A stretch of 64,000 bases of DNA from Diorhabda sublineata (lineage: Eukaryota > Arthropoda > Insecta > Coleoptera > Chrysomelidae), in contig NC_079480.1 in NCBI RefSeq assembly GCF_026230105.1, positions 25,028,488 to 25,092,487 on the forward strand, written 5' to 3'. Position 1 is the first letter of the stretch. Each line of letters begins with the position of its first letter. Below the pieces are notes generated by a model. That model had not been told where the DNA came from, did no database searches, and saw only the letters and a program-made list of their open reading frames with translations. This document shows positions 1 to 11,137 of this stretch, piece by piece. The position numbers were made by a program, and so were the translations under genes.

Positions 1-1112
1 CCAATTCTATAATCGAATGTGACAAAATGTTTTCTACTTAATTATTATATCACTTTTTTTCTGAAAAACTCCAATTGCTCTATGGTGATCCAAATCATAT
101 GTGAATTAACACAAATATCACCAAGTTAAATATTGAATAAACAATTAGAAATATAACCGATTGTATTAGAATAATTTTTATTAGTGTATAATTCAATGTA
201 TCATTCGATTTATTATGAGTTAGTTATTAGCTGGGGTTTTATAAAACTCTTCACCCTTTTTACAAGGGTGACGTATCGAGGGTTACGAAGTTTAGATTTT
301 CAAACTTGGTTATGACAGGAGATTTAATTTCTTTGATTTTTTTTTTCATTCAATCTTACGTTGATCTGTTAATTATAGCTCGGCGATATGAACAAGAAAG
401 AAACTTAATTATTCAATTATGAACAACTTGTTCTGTATGACATAACTGTCAGTTAATTGAGCGTGAAGTTAATTTGATTCATAATCGAATTCTGTCGACA
501 AGAATTGGAAGGATTAGCAGCAGCACGTGATTTTTGGTTTGTACATTAGATCCTTTTCTATAATTTGCTCCATTGTTTGTTAGTTTGTTTCTGAATATAT
601 TTGCAATCCAGAGACCCAATTTTTATTTTAAGAAATTAAATCCTTTCCATACTCAGAATACTTATTTCGAAGGATGTTTTCTTTTTGTTTTTATGTTCTA
701 TTTTGATTGAAGGAACCACCACATAATTATTGGAATGAACACTATAATTTTCACATGAAAATGAGTTTTTTCGCAAAATATATATAACCAGTTTGAAGTG
801 AGGTAGATTGAAACACGTGGACCAATAGTGTGGCCAACCATACTACCTGATCTTACCTCAACTTGATTTTTTTTGTGAGGAGATTTGAAAAGTCAAATCT
901 ACGTTAACCGATGAGATAATCAAGAAGACTTAATAGATTAGACATCAAATAACTCGTGTAAATCAGGTCTACCATCATCCTGACCTGTATGAGCTGATGA
1001 TCGGTATGCAGTTTGAACAATTCCCGTGAGAAATACTTTTGGTTTAGAGGACTGCCTAATTAGTTTTATGTCGATTATTATCAATTTTTTCGTTTTTTCC
1101 TCTCAAGCTTTA
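1..1112. other. AT-rich stretch, no gene seen
   Basis: No open frame, RNA gene or repeat unit was recognised. It lies just beyond the 3' end of the pogo/Tigger-like pseudogene and may hold that element's untranslated tail, but no terminal inverted repeat was found. Confidence 0.5.
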
Positions 1113-1960
1113 TCAAATATTGTGAAAAAACTCAGTTTTGATTTTTTTTGCAAAACAAACAGCAACATATATTCCTCTTTCTAGATCATATGGGCTAAAT
1201 TCGTTTTTAAGTTCAGGTACACATTTGCCTACTTCTGCCTCTTCATCGATTACTTCCAAAGTGTCTTCTTCTTCATCATCTTGAATATTGGCTTCGGTTA
1301 GTGTACGCTGACTTCTCTTTGTACATTTCAATGTTTTTTCTCCAATTTCATTTTCGTCTTTTTCATTTTCTTCGTAACTAGAACCTCAAATCTCAAGGTT
1401 TCATTTTTTATGTCTTTTCCTTTCCTTTTGTTGAAGTTTAACCCTAATTACTTATTCGTTTATTGAGATCACACAAAGAGATATTGTCAATCTTTCCCAC
1501 AACATGTTATCCAAATCTTTTATTTCGCATCTTTTTCAAAACTTCATGAGGATAGAATGGAAAAATTTCTAACGCTCTCTGGTATAAGCTTTTTGGCATC
1601 AGTTTGTATTTTCCCATTAATTGCTATTATGAACACAATTAATTGTCGACTCTTTTGATTTTGTATCTGTCAATAGGGACCTCGAAGGCTGCTACATTGG
1701 ACTGAATAGACCAACATCGAACAGTTAGGTAATTCGGTGGCAGCAATACAAATATGATGTTTAGTCTTTGATAGGCTTGAAGAATATCAACATTGATGTG
1801 TGAAGATGAATTGTGTCCAATAACCACTTTGGGACAATTTTGTCTTTTCTGCCCAAGGTACACTTATCTGCTGGAGCCAGTCTTCGAAAGCGCCTGAGGC
1901 AAGCCACTTGTTTTTATTGTAAACTATTTGTGGTAGTCCTCCAGACAGACCATAAATTGA
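1113..1960 (-). pseudogene. pogo/Tigger-like (DDE_1) transposase, C-terminal half, broken
   Basis: This is a decayed cut-and-paste transposase fragment. Read from 1960 downward on the minus strand, the frames give WLASGAFEDWLQQ, then a frameshift to GHNSSSHINVDILQAY and IIFVLLPPN. In DDE_1 (pogo/Tigger/jerky) transposases this is the block in which the second catalytic Asp of the GDN-S-SH motif precedes a cysteine- or leucine-rich 'LPPN' strand. Here the motif reads GHN, so the catalytic Asp is replaced by His. After several stops, a 72-residue acidic tail (1113-1331, rich in DDEEED) is followed by a GIYVAVCFAKK strand, which resembles the C-terminal tail usual in this family. The N-terminal DNA-binding domain and the first catalytic Asp are not visible. 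The frameshifts, stops and lost Asp mean it is dead. Family assignment is by eye; jerky-like and Tigger-like cannot be separated. Confidence 0.62.
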
Positions 1961-1984
1961 AAACAAATATGAATATCTTCACAT

Positions 1985-2262
1985 TCTCTCTTCATGTTAA
2001 CATATTTTTCAAAAAGTCTGTTGAATATTTCAACTGTTAGCTCACTCTTCAGCTTTAGGAACAAAAAATAATCGGATTCGTTAAGGCTGTACAGTGGGTG
2101 TTCAATCTATGTGAAGCCACATTCGTGTACAGTAGCATTCGAAATCGAAGCGGTGTTGACTGGAGCAATGTCATGAAACAAGCGCACATCTCGGCTGATT
2201 TTGCTGCTTTATTTTGACTTAAATGTCTTAGTATCATCGTAGAAGACAATAGTTTCATAAAC
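1985..2262 (-). pseudogene. mariner transposase C-terminal fragment (copy 1)
   Basis: The minus strand reads FHDIAPVNTAS, then HECGFT, one stop, and IEHPLYSLN followed by DYFLFLKLKSEL. This is the end of a mariner (DD34D) catalytic domain: the 'HDNAPxH' block holding the second Asp, then the 'HPPYSPDLAPSDYFLFPxLK' block holding the third. The second Asp is retained (HDIAP) and the third lies in SDYFLF. Everything N-terminal is missing. A related fragment lies about 337 bp away in the same orientation at 2344-2526, so this end was probably duplicated or two relatives landed side by side. It borders the pogo-like fragment directly. Confidence 0.68.
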
Positions 2263-2343
2263 CGTTACAATTGATTAGATTTCACTTTTGGTAAAGCTCT
2301 AAAAATCGCTCACATTTTACTCGACGCTACTTTTGCACTCTAC

Positions 2344-2526
2344 TCAGAGTTCGAGGCACCTACTTCGCACTAAATCCTTGGAACTCTTGTTTCGGAAATG
2401 CTGATCGATGCTGCAAATCAGGGATATATGGTGGCTGTTCAATCCCTGTGAGGTCACATTTTTGAACAGAAACTTTGGAAAACGAAGCAGTGCGGATTGT
2501 AGTAACCATCGAAGGAAATCCCGCAC
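2344..2526 (-). pseudogene. mariner transposase C-terminal fragment (copy 2)
   Basis: The minus strand carries TASFSKVSVQKCDLTGIEQ and PPYIPDL, equivalent to the 'SVQKCDFTxIEHPPYSPDL' segment of mariner transposases. DNA similarity to the fragment at 1985-2262 is plain (shared gtgg-tgttcaat...tgtgaagccaca-type block), with an offset of about 337 bp. No start, no N-terminal domain and no complete catalytic triad remain. The family is the same as copy 1; whether it arose by tandem duplication or a second insertion is undecided. Confidence 0.55.
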
Positions 2527-3769
2527 GTGGATAATCTTCTGATTATTTTCGTTCCCAGAAAAAATAATGGATACAAGTCGATGTACACAGCCTCTATTCT
2601 GTTTTTGAGTTGTGTTGGAATTATTTCTTCTTTAGTCAAGCGTTTTATAACTCAATTGGAGAAGTTTTTCGAAGCAACTTTATTGAGTGGTCGTTGGAGC
2701 TCTTCTAAAGTAAATTGGATTAAAGCAGCAAGATGAAACTTTGTGTAAAAATTGTTGAAATATATCACTGACGCGCGAGTAAAGATTTTCGCTAACGTAC
2801 TTCGTAAATGGTTTCAATTTCTGTTGAACTTTATGCCTGTTATTTTATATTCCTAAAAATTTATTTTCCTATAAAAAAATCTTAGTACGGTCCTGGACCA
2901 TCAACATACCTTCCCAACTATGCTAATGAGTAGTTGCGATGGACTGTCGCGCCGCTCCCTTTTTCGGCGTGAGTCAATCTGGGATACGCACTGTGAAGTT
3001 CGTTTATTCAGTAGGCTATTGCAATTTGCAGGGGATCTGCATGGTTTGCGTCTTACTTGTATTTCGTCCTCAGCACTCGGTGTATCTAATAGTGTTAGCG
3101 TTACGAATTTTACCAATTTCTTCACCCTATATGATATTTCGAATATATGAACGGGGAACATAAAACTGCACTCGATCGATAAAACCGAATTAATATACGC
3201 ATTTTTTACTTTACGAATACGAGGAATGTAAAGCGAAATAATATCTTTTGTTGCAGAAATTTTGTTTTGTTTGAGCAAGAGGAAACTTGGTTGTTGTTTG
3301 CTAAAAATTGAAGAAGAAGAAGAAGAATCAAGAAGAACCCATCAAAAAGATCGTAATTGAATCATTTTTTACCTTAAAACCGATTTTTGGCTTTTTGGGA
3401 CAATGTTTTAGCTTGGTTGGAGTTTGAGATACTTGGGCTTGGGCTCTAGAGCGGTACACAGAATAAAAAGGACCATGGAGCGCTCTAGATGTTGATATGT
3501 CGAAGCTAGTTGAATTTGTTGAGAAACCTCGATAATGCACAAAATAACTGTGCCTGTACGCGCTCGTGACTTCGAAATTAACCAAATTTTTACGCGATGA
3601 ACGTTAAAAACATACACTCACATTTCATGGACAGTTTGTGGTTGCACGTGGTAATATAATATTCAGTAGAAGGCTCATCGATTTGTTATAGAATAGAAAT
3701 AATTTCTCTAACAGTCAATTTTCGCATTTGAAAACTCCATGACATCTAACTCCCTGATCCAATCAACAC
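2527..3769. other. no gene recognised; short (GAA)n tract
   Basis: Open frames of up to 125 codons exist on the minus strand at 2901-3278 but show no recognisable family. The patch at about 2,930-3,080 is more GC-rich than its surroundings and may be a decayed coding fragment. A short GAA repeat lies at about 3,311-3,327. Confidence 0.4.
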
Positions 3770-3777
3770 TCAAAATG

Positions 3778-4504
3778 GGTAATTTTATACTCTCGCTGTC
3801 CCCTGGTTTTTTGGATCTAGAAAATCGAAAAATCATACGATTTCGATGAAATTTTTTCAAAATCTTCGTTTTTACGGTGGATTTACGAAAAAAAATGGCA
3901 AAAAAAATGAAAACTTATATTGGTGTCAGGATTTTAAATGTTCATGAAAATGCACTCATTCACGTATAATTGTTGATAACTTTTTTCCAAATAATCAAAT
4001 GAAGTTGTTATATTTTTTTTTCATAATCTACACAAAAAAACGAACGAAATTGGAAAAAAATTCATACAAAAATGTTGATTCATCATTTTTTTGCCATTAA
4101 AATCTTTTTTATTAAGTAATCATTAAAATTATATGAACAAAAACATCAACAACAATCAAGTGTACAATATAAAAAGTTGACTTTGAAAAATTGAAAATTT
4201 TCACCATTAAAAAAATGGTACCTTACTAAGGTTAACTGTTGGAGATAAAAAATGAATAAAAACAAAGATTTTTCAATTTGTTTCCGAAAATGTTCGTTTT
4301 TTTTTGTGGAGATAAAAAAAAATATATAAACTGCGTTTCTGATCACATTTAAAGTCATAAAACTATATGAAATCTCCAGGTGAGATATTAATCATAAATC
4401 CGCCGTAAAACCGGAGAATTTAAAACAAATTCGTCGAAGTCCGATGATTTTTCGATTTTCTACAGCCAAAAAAAACGAGAGGACCGCGAAAGTATCAAAT
4501 TACC
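3778..4504. mobile_element. 727-bp non-autonomous DNA transposon with long TIRs and 8-bp TSD
   Basis: The two ends are inverted copies of each other over about 110 bp at roughly 80% identity by eye. The left end starts ggtaattttatactctcgc; the reverse complement of the right end starts ggtaatttgatactttcgc. Both arms share tagaaaatcgaaaaatcat and a tttttacgg-ggattta block. The element is flanked by tcaaaatg (3770-3777) and tgaaaatg (4505-4512), an 8-bp target duplication with one mismatch. The interior is AT-rich, with no coding capacity. The 5'-GG ends, long TIRs and 8-bp duplication fit Merlin; hAT, P or Mutator-like alternatives are not excluded. Confidence 0.78.
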
Positions 4505-4512
4505 TGAAAATG

Positions 4513-5408
4513 TACAGATTTTCTTATTGAATATTAGGGAGATACACATCCTGAAGTGTATCCACACTACAAGGGAAAAGAGGAAGGAGAAGACCACGAG
4601 GAAGCTGAACAGAAAATCTATGGCAGGATAGAGATAGATTGAGGTTAGAAATAGAAAAACATAGGATATTAATGCCTCAATCTGCCTACTGTGCTTAAAA
4701 TCGAGAATACCGTGGACACTAACAATATTTCTGCTAGTCTGGAACTTGTAAATACATGGGATCTATTAGCGGTTTATGTCTTTTGGTATGGCATGGAAAG
4801 TATGTTATTAGAGAGATGGGTAATCAATGTGTGAAGTTTGTCTTCTCGGATAGATCTCGAGGAAATTTTATTATTATTAGTACTAGAACTGGCTGAATTG
4901 GCATCTGAGAAAGGTGGATGAAAAAGATGTCTCAAAGTCGACGGTAATCTCTGGTTATCGTCCATTATATTCTAGCAGTTTCGCATTTTGCTATCTCGAT
5001 AGCTTCTCGAATTATTCTGGATTTAAGAGATTCGAGAGCAAAGTGGTAAGATGGATTCTATTATATCTACGTTGGAATTCCAAGGAGGAAGCAGAGGCCT
5101 TGTAGTTAAGCAAAAAGAGGCGAATCATTACGTGAAATAGACAGATTGAGACCACGGAGTTAATTCATTCATCGTTCATCAATGAGCAGTCAATCTTCTT
5201 ATCAATGGCTTCAAACATCGTGAATTTTAAATATGATCTTAACGAATCTTATTATATAAATCTTATAATACAAATATATTCGATTGAGCGATAATTTTGA
5301 ATGTCTCAGTGCAGTCTTTGTCACCCCCAAGATATTGCCCTACGCACAATAATGTACAAAGAATGTACCGGCGCAGGGAGCTCTATAAAATTTCATTAGT
5401 TGTTTGAT
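4513..5408. other. no gene recognised
   Basis: Only short open frames (about 63 codons) on both strands are present, with no recognisable protein, repeat or RNA gene. Confidence 0.45.
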
Positions 5409-5627
5409 CTAATTGAAATGCAGTTTTGGATTTAAATCATACGATAGGCGACACCTCCCCCATACATTCCATTTAGAAAGGGCGCCGTAATTTACTATAC
5501 TATAAAGTTGCTTACGCCATTGTCGTACAGATTTAATTAAATTTCTCTTTATTTCTTTCGATACGGTTTCCGATATTTTTTTTACAATCGTTGGCATTTC
5601 GTCATTAATGTGGTGGAATATCAACAA
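5409..5627 (-). pseudogene. possible Tc1/mariner-superfamily transposase C-terminus
   Basis: A 72-residue open frame contains MPTIVKKISETVSKEIKRNL followed by IKSVRQWRKQLYSIVNYGA. The spacing of a helix rich in Lys/Glu, an Arg-rich segment and a final 'C/S-I-x-x-x-G' turn resembles the last 60 residues of insect Tc1/mariner-superfamily transposases that end in a 'CIxxNGGHFE' motif. No catalytic residues are present and the expected Cys and His are absent. This is a weak call and could be chance. Confidence 0.25.
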
Positions 5628-5928
5628 CGTTGCGTTTTTTTTACGAACCGGAACAAAATCTAACGAGGATTTACAACCGGAAGTTCTTTGTAAAATTTAT
5701 TCACAAAAGTTGGTTCGTAAGTGAGTTTTATCAATATTAAGCATAAAATTTGATATAAAATAACGTGCGACTTCAATTATTGTCAATTACTTCGTCAATA
5801 CTAGATGAATCCCTATTGTAGTGTTTCTATTAAAGTAATTTGATTTTCAAATTGAACCTACAACGACCCAAGTCTCAATTAATTAATACCGTTGCTGTTA
5901 AGATACAACTATGACATGACATATATAG

Positions 5929-6228
5929 GTGATAACTTTTAGTACAGAACCTAGGAGCAGAGGTTCTAGTGAAAATATCAGCCACCAATTTCCAACCAAC
6001 GATATTGCATTAATCGATTATATGTATATAGACAAACTTATTGGAATACTTGAATCTCATCTGCTAGTTGTTGAGCTTAAATTGCTTGTAATACATGCTG
6101 AAAGTAAAAGCGAAGAACGCTGTTTCAACAAACATCATAAGCGACAAAGTGATGAAGATTACAAAACCATGCTCAATAACTTTATCCTACAACTGTTGGG
6201 TAGATTGGAACAGAACATGAAGTTCTAA
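5929..6228 (+). CDS. unrecognised open frame, 99 codons
   Basis: An open frame of about 300 bp begins at a GTG and ends in TAA. The codon next to the GTG follows a tttag, so it could be the 5' edge of an exon instead of a true start. The protein is polar with a leucine-rich middle (LIGILESHLLVVELKLLVI) and a basic tail. No domain was recognised. It ends immediately before a mariner-type terminal sequence at about 6,240, so it may be part of a decayed transposon or a host fragment interrupted by one. There is no evidence of expression. Confidence 0.25.
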   Translation: MITFSTEPRSRGSSENISHQFPTNDIALIDYMYIDKLIGILESHLLVVELKLLVIHAESKSEERCFNKHHKRQSDEDYKTMLNNFILQLLGRLEQNMKF

Positions 6229-6239
6229 TGAAATCGAGG

Positions 6240-6320
6240 TGTGGGTATTAATAAACGAGACTAGCGCTGCTACAGACGAAGTACGCATGCGCCAAAGCTA
6301 GCGTCTGTTTAGTCTAGAGT
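6240..6320 (+). mobile_element. probable solo end of a mariner-like element
   Basis: The sequence gtattaataaacgagactag at 6,244-6,263 closely matches ctattaaataacgagactag at 46,606-46,625, which abuts a recognisable mariner transposase. It is followed by a GC-richer tract that contains cgcatgcgcc, as seen in mariner 5' untranslated ends. No transposase follows, so it is a terminal fragment or solo end. Confidence 0.4.
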
Positions 6321-8219
6321 CTACTATTGCTATTGCGATATCTACCGTGTGTGTAGACAAATTAGTGTAGCCCTTGTTGGTAGAAAGTAACAAATTGTTG
6401 GAAATTTTCACATGAAACTTATGATTTGTTGATTGATTTAGGACCTTCCAAGATGAAGATGAAGATGATTCACGTTTAGGTCGCTTTTCCATCTCAAAAA
6501 CGTACGCTAAGTATTAATATCAATGCTAAATCTATGGGAATTTTCAAAGATACACACATTCTTTGTCAATGTGCAAACTCCAAATAAAAATATCAACACG
6601 CGAAGATTGTATGCGAAACCGGTACTTCATTCCGCAGTTTTGGTCAAGAGGTTTCTAGCCGAGTGAGACATCCCAGTGCTAGACTACCTACTTAATTCGA
6701 CGGATCATGCACCATAAGTAGAAACTCAATCTGGATCTGTTGAAGGAGTGGAAAAGAAACGGCTCGCGTTCTGAAAGAACTGACGGAAAAACATGCAATA
6801 AAACATTCGCATGAAGCGATGTTGAGATGGAGAATTAAATATTGAAGGTGATATATCAAGATAAAATATTTTATACTGTACGAGCTACAATTGAAATGAT
6901 GAGACCAAATCAGAATGAATTAATCTCTTTCTGTTGTGATTCACACTGGTATGAGTTTTTTGACGAGCTTATGACAACAAGACTTGGAGAAGTAGCCATT
7001 CGGTCTTCCTTGGTCTCAATATGGCTAATTCATGTAATGATTCACTACGTTTGATTGATTTCAATGCCTCAGGCTGCTTTGCTTACTCCTTGGAATTTCA
7101 AACTGAAATTTCGGTGCATTACTTCTCGTGTTTTCTTTCTCCGTCTTTCTATAAACTTTAATGACTTTTTTTGTTATTCGTGTCTCCTAATACTGCATAT
7201 TTGTATTTTTGTCTTCTCTTACTTAGTCTTTGCATTTCATTCTTGGTCTTTCTCTTTAATATGGAATCCAGCTCTGATTCAGTCAAATTGTCATCAATTA
7301 TGGTCGATATAGTTTTTTCTAGTCAATAGAAACTAATTAAATAGTAAATGAATACAATCCAGAAGCGGAACTGGAGTTTTCCATTCATCAAAGAAATTAC
7401 AGAAGAGAATATCAAGTAGCAAATTTTGCGCAACATGTGTGAATAAAAACAAATAATAAATTTTATTTGCTCCAAATTCTCAATCACAAAATTTCTCTTA
7501 TTATTAAATAAAGTTATTCATATGAATACATTACATAAATACTCAAAATATATGTTCATGGAATATACTAGATTTGCCTGTGTTGCATGGTTTGAGAATA
7601 AAATAGTTTTGAATAGTTTATCTACAATTTTTATTATAATTTCAAAATAAAAATTTAAAATTTCTATAAATTCAAAAATTTTGTAGGCAGTTTAAACATT
7701 TTAGTAAGGACAACATGTTGTGTGACGTCATAAGTATAAAATAAACACTGAACATATGATATAAAGTGAATACGACAGTTATTATCTGGGTTATTCTAAA
7801 ATAAGCGTTATTATTAAACTTTGATCGATCTGAAAAATAGTATATAAATAGTGTTTTGTGCCAAAATGTAAGAATACCACGACTTAAACACCTATTAAAG
7901 TTTTTTTATGATACCAAGAAAAATCGAGTATACAACAAAAATGGTTAGGTTAGTCGTTTTGACGATCCTGCGAGATGTCATTAATTCTAAGATTCAAATT
8001 CAACTTATTTTATTATTTTATAGTGATTGAATTTATTATGCTTCTAATTTTTAACGTGATTATGTAATAATGTAAGAAGTTAATCACTTTATTATTCTGT
8101 ATATGGAAGCATGTTTTATGTGATGTCTGATAATCAAGCTGACAACTGTTCAATGTTTTTTGAAGTGAAAACCAATGAGAATCGTTTTCTTATGTAGTTA
8201 AAAATTTTTGCTATTTCAA
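6321..8219. other. no gene recognised
   Basis: AT-rich, with several short open frames (up to 85 codons at 7,055-7,312) and no recognisable domain. A small GC-richer patch at about 6,600-6,840 was not identified. A short ggttaggtta motif (TTAGG-like) lies near 7,943. Confidence 0.45.
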
Positions 8220-8223
8220 TTAA

Positions 8224-9462
8224 CCTTCCATTAGTCGCGCGTGTATCTACGAGATACATGGCTAACTTTTTGCTAAATATTTATTTATGTAATAGCTCTA
8301 CAAAATGGAGATTTGCAGTAGTTCTCGGCAGATGTATCTCGAAGTCTTTCCTAGAAGTACAATCGGCTGATTTCACTTTTACAACCCCTGGCCACCCTAA
8401 ACCCGTTCGACCGCCGGATTTGTATCTGCTAGATACAGCGCGACCAAAAGCGGTAGTTTATATTCAGATTTAGTTGGGATAAGTTCTCGTTCATTTTGAC
8501 GTTTTGTAATTATTCAAACGTAAATTTTATTGTTTTTAAGTGTTTATTTGTTTATTTCGATATACAAAAAATGAAAAGTTGGTTTCATATGTCCCGAAAA
8601 AAGGAAAAACCGTAGTCCTTATTTCCAGTTTGCATGTGGCGTCGAACGAAGTGGAAGATGCTTCAAAAAAGCCAGAAATAATATCATTTTATAACAACAC
8701 AAAATCCGGCGTTGATGTGGTCGACAAGCTTTGCGCTGCTTATAATGTTGCTAGATCAACTAAGAGGTTGCCTATGGTAATTTTTTACCATTTACTGAAC
8801 ATAGCTGGAATCAACTCGCGGGTGATATTTCTTGGAAACAAAAATACGTTTGTCATAAGAGGAGAATATTTGAAAAAATTAGGAGTAGCCTTGCTAGACG
8901 AACAACTAAAAGTGAGGGCCCAAATAAAAAGTCTTCCACGACAAACCAAAGATTTGCTCAAAAATTACAAAACCTTGGAAGCACAACAAGAAGTTCAAAA
9001 GGCAACACCTGGACCAAGTAAAAGAAAGCGATGCAAACCATGCTATGTAGAAAATAAGAAAACGTCAGTGTCTGCATATTATTGTAAAAAATGTGGAATT
9101 CATTTATGTATAAAACTCCATACAAATATGATTTGTAATAAATGTTATAATAAAGAAGTTGAAGAGGGTGATTACTCCGATTAATTTTATAAGTTTGTAA
9201 AATATTTTGAATAAATAATGTAACTTTAAACCTAGTTCTGGCGATAATCTAAATAAAATTTACACATTTTACATATAAAATAATTATTTTCTTTTACTTG
9301 CAAAAATGTTAAATTAAAAGTGCAGGAAAGAAGTATTCATATAAAATTTGCTGTATTAATATATTAAAAATAATAATAACAAAAAAAAATTATTTAATTT
9401 ATGTATCTGCTAGATACAACGCGACCAAATACGTTAGAAATACCCGCGCGCCTAATGGAAGG
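8224..9462 (+). mobile_element. internally deleted piggyBac element, both ends present
   Basis: The left end starts ccttccattagtcgcgcg and the right end, reverse complemented, starts ccttccattaggcgcgcg; 20 of the first 22 bases match when three more bases are included. The left flank is TTAA (8220-8223), the piggyBac target site; the right flank is TTGA (9463-9466), one substitution away. A subterminal motif, gtatctgctagatac followed by -gcgaccaaa, occurs at 8,422 and again at 9,403 in direct orientation, and a relative (gtatctacgagatac) sits at 8,243. These may be transposase-binding sites. At 1,239 bp the element is roughly half the length of a complete piggyBac. Confidence 0.88.
8555..9184 (+). 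pseudogene. piggyBac transposase, C-terminal third with zinc-binding domain
   Basis: The frame is open for about 205 codons with no stop, ending in TAA at 9,184. The segment NTKSGVDVVDKLCAAYNVA matches the piggyBac block that carries the third catalytic Asp (GVDxxD). It is followed by the usual RLPMVIFYHLLNIAGINS helix. The end is the cysteine-rich domain (CKPC...YCKKCGIHLC...H...CNKC), which in this family binds the element's terminal repeats. The N-terminal region and first two catalytic Asp residues are absent. The upstream frame opens only at a GTG, so no plausible native start exists. AATAAA at about 9,210 is a likely poly(A) signal. Without its catalytic core it cannot transpose, but the intact DNA-binding domain is notable. 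Confidence 0.88.
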
Positions 9463-9466
9463 TTGA

Positions 9467-10325
9467 AGATATAATTTTTTTACTTTTAAATGAATAGTTC
9501 ACTTCCCGACACAAAAATTAAGAAGAATAAATTAATACTTTTTGAAAAATACAAATACCCTATTCCACACTTGATATAGCACTTTTTATACTGAAATAAA
9601 GTCTCAAGCAATTTTATTCCATAAGTGGTTTCCACACAGTATGCCAAATACATTAGTTATCATTTATCATCAATATATTCCGACATATTCCGTAAAATGT
9701 CATTAACCTAATTCCTCTAAACGTCTATTCCTATCCTCCCTTGTTGCTGCCACTGGTAGCAAACTTTACTTTGTCTCAAATTACATCAATTTTGGATCAA
9801 TATCAAAATAGTATCCCAGTAGAATGTTCGAGGATGATGCGTTTATCTTTCTGATAGCTTCCAACGGAGCGACTGGTTCGACTACCGTGCCAAATACTAT
9901 TTTCCTTCTATTCGCCTTGCAATATTATGTTGGTAGGAGTCGAATTTTTTGCGAGAAAAGAATTTGCACAACAATATCCGGCGAAAAAACCTTATTGAAT
10001 AGCTTATTTCCAGATGAACTGCATCATTCATATCGACATGCCTTTGATACTATTATCATTTAAAATAAAATTTCGTATTATTCAGAATAGAGTATATACA
10101 ATAGGAGAGGTCTTCTTTTTGCACATACACATTTTTTTCCATAAAAAAACGTTGTCAAATTATTTCACCTGAAATATTTAACCATTTTGTTCAGAGCTGA
10201 ACTTAAATATGGAGAGAGAAATATGAAAAACTATTAGAATTATTATACATGGTGATTGATTAGTGTGATAAGTTCAGTGCCTCATTTTTACTTAGAGATA
10301 TCAATTGGAAAATTTGAGAAAGTCT
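9467..10325. other. no gene recognised
   Basis: It holds one 79-codon open frame (9,824-10,063) with no recognisable domain. No repeat or RNA gene was seen. Confidence 0.45.
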
Positions 10326-11137
10326 AGTGATAATTAGTCTTCACATTGCAATCCACAATTGCAATGCAGATTTGCATAAATATTGTAACAAGTTCAATAC
10401 CTTGTCCAATGTACAAATTAATGTTTTGCTGGCAATTGCTGAAAATCCACATACACGTGTCAGAAGTATTTACAGCAAACATGAACTCAGCTCCTACAGT
10501 ATACAAAGAATTCTTGAAAAAAAAAAATAAAATGCACCCTAACCACATTCACTTGCGACAGGAATTGACTGAAGTTTGTTTTGAATGAAAACTAGCATTC
10601 TTTAGTCGGGCTTTAGAAAAAATTAATCAACTCTCTGACTTTTTCGACTATGTTCTATTTTGGAGATTGAGCTACGTTTAATAAAAATGATTGTGTTAAC
10701 TAATTAAAACCACGTAGCAACACCCGACGAACTAAACGGTTTGTTGAATGTGTGGGGAGGTATTGATGGTGAATATTTCGTAATACAATATTTTCAGAGA
10801 AACACTTGAATGCTAATATATATTTAGATTTTCCATAAACCAATTACCTCTTTTATTGCACAAAGTCAAATTTCATACACGTGAAAAGATGCGGTTTTTG
10901 CACGATGATGCGCCTGCTGACGCCAATCAATTTATCGTAAACTGAATGAACTACTTTCAGGGAGATGAATTGGAAAAAATGGTCTAGTGCAGTGGCCACC
11001 AAGGTCAGCATATTTCAATAAAATGGACCCATTCGTCTGTAACCACATCAAGAGTTAATTATACAAATTACCTCCAACAAAAAAAGGGATGACATCATCC
11101 TTTTGATAAACTAAACCTTCAAGAATTGCATAACTAC
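10326..11137 (+). pseudogene. Tc1/mariner-superfamily transposase (insect DDE_3 type), degenerate
   Basis: Reading through frameshifts, the + strand shows an N-terminal helix-turn-helix segment (NVLLAIAENPHTRVRSIYS then SYSIQRILEKK), the linker KMHPNHIHLRQELTE, and then LEKINQLSDFFDYVLF with the first catalytic region degraded. Next come the block IFRETLE and the segment MRFLHDDAPADANQFIV, equivalent to 'FQxDGAPAHxxxxV' with the second catalytic Asp, and then remnants of the 'WIGRxGxVxWPPRSPDLxxxDFFLWG' end. The order is that of a complete transposase of about 350 residues, but stops and indels occur throughout. Its 3' third is the first of three tandem copies (see the repeat at 10,861-11,716). 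Confidence 0.75.

Noticed and set aside
2901..3278. 125-codon minus-strand frame.
   Set aside because: No recognisable motif, plus-strand frames of similar length overlap it, and codon content is not gene-like.
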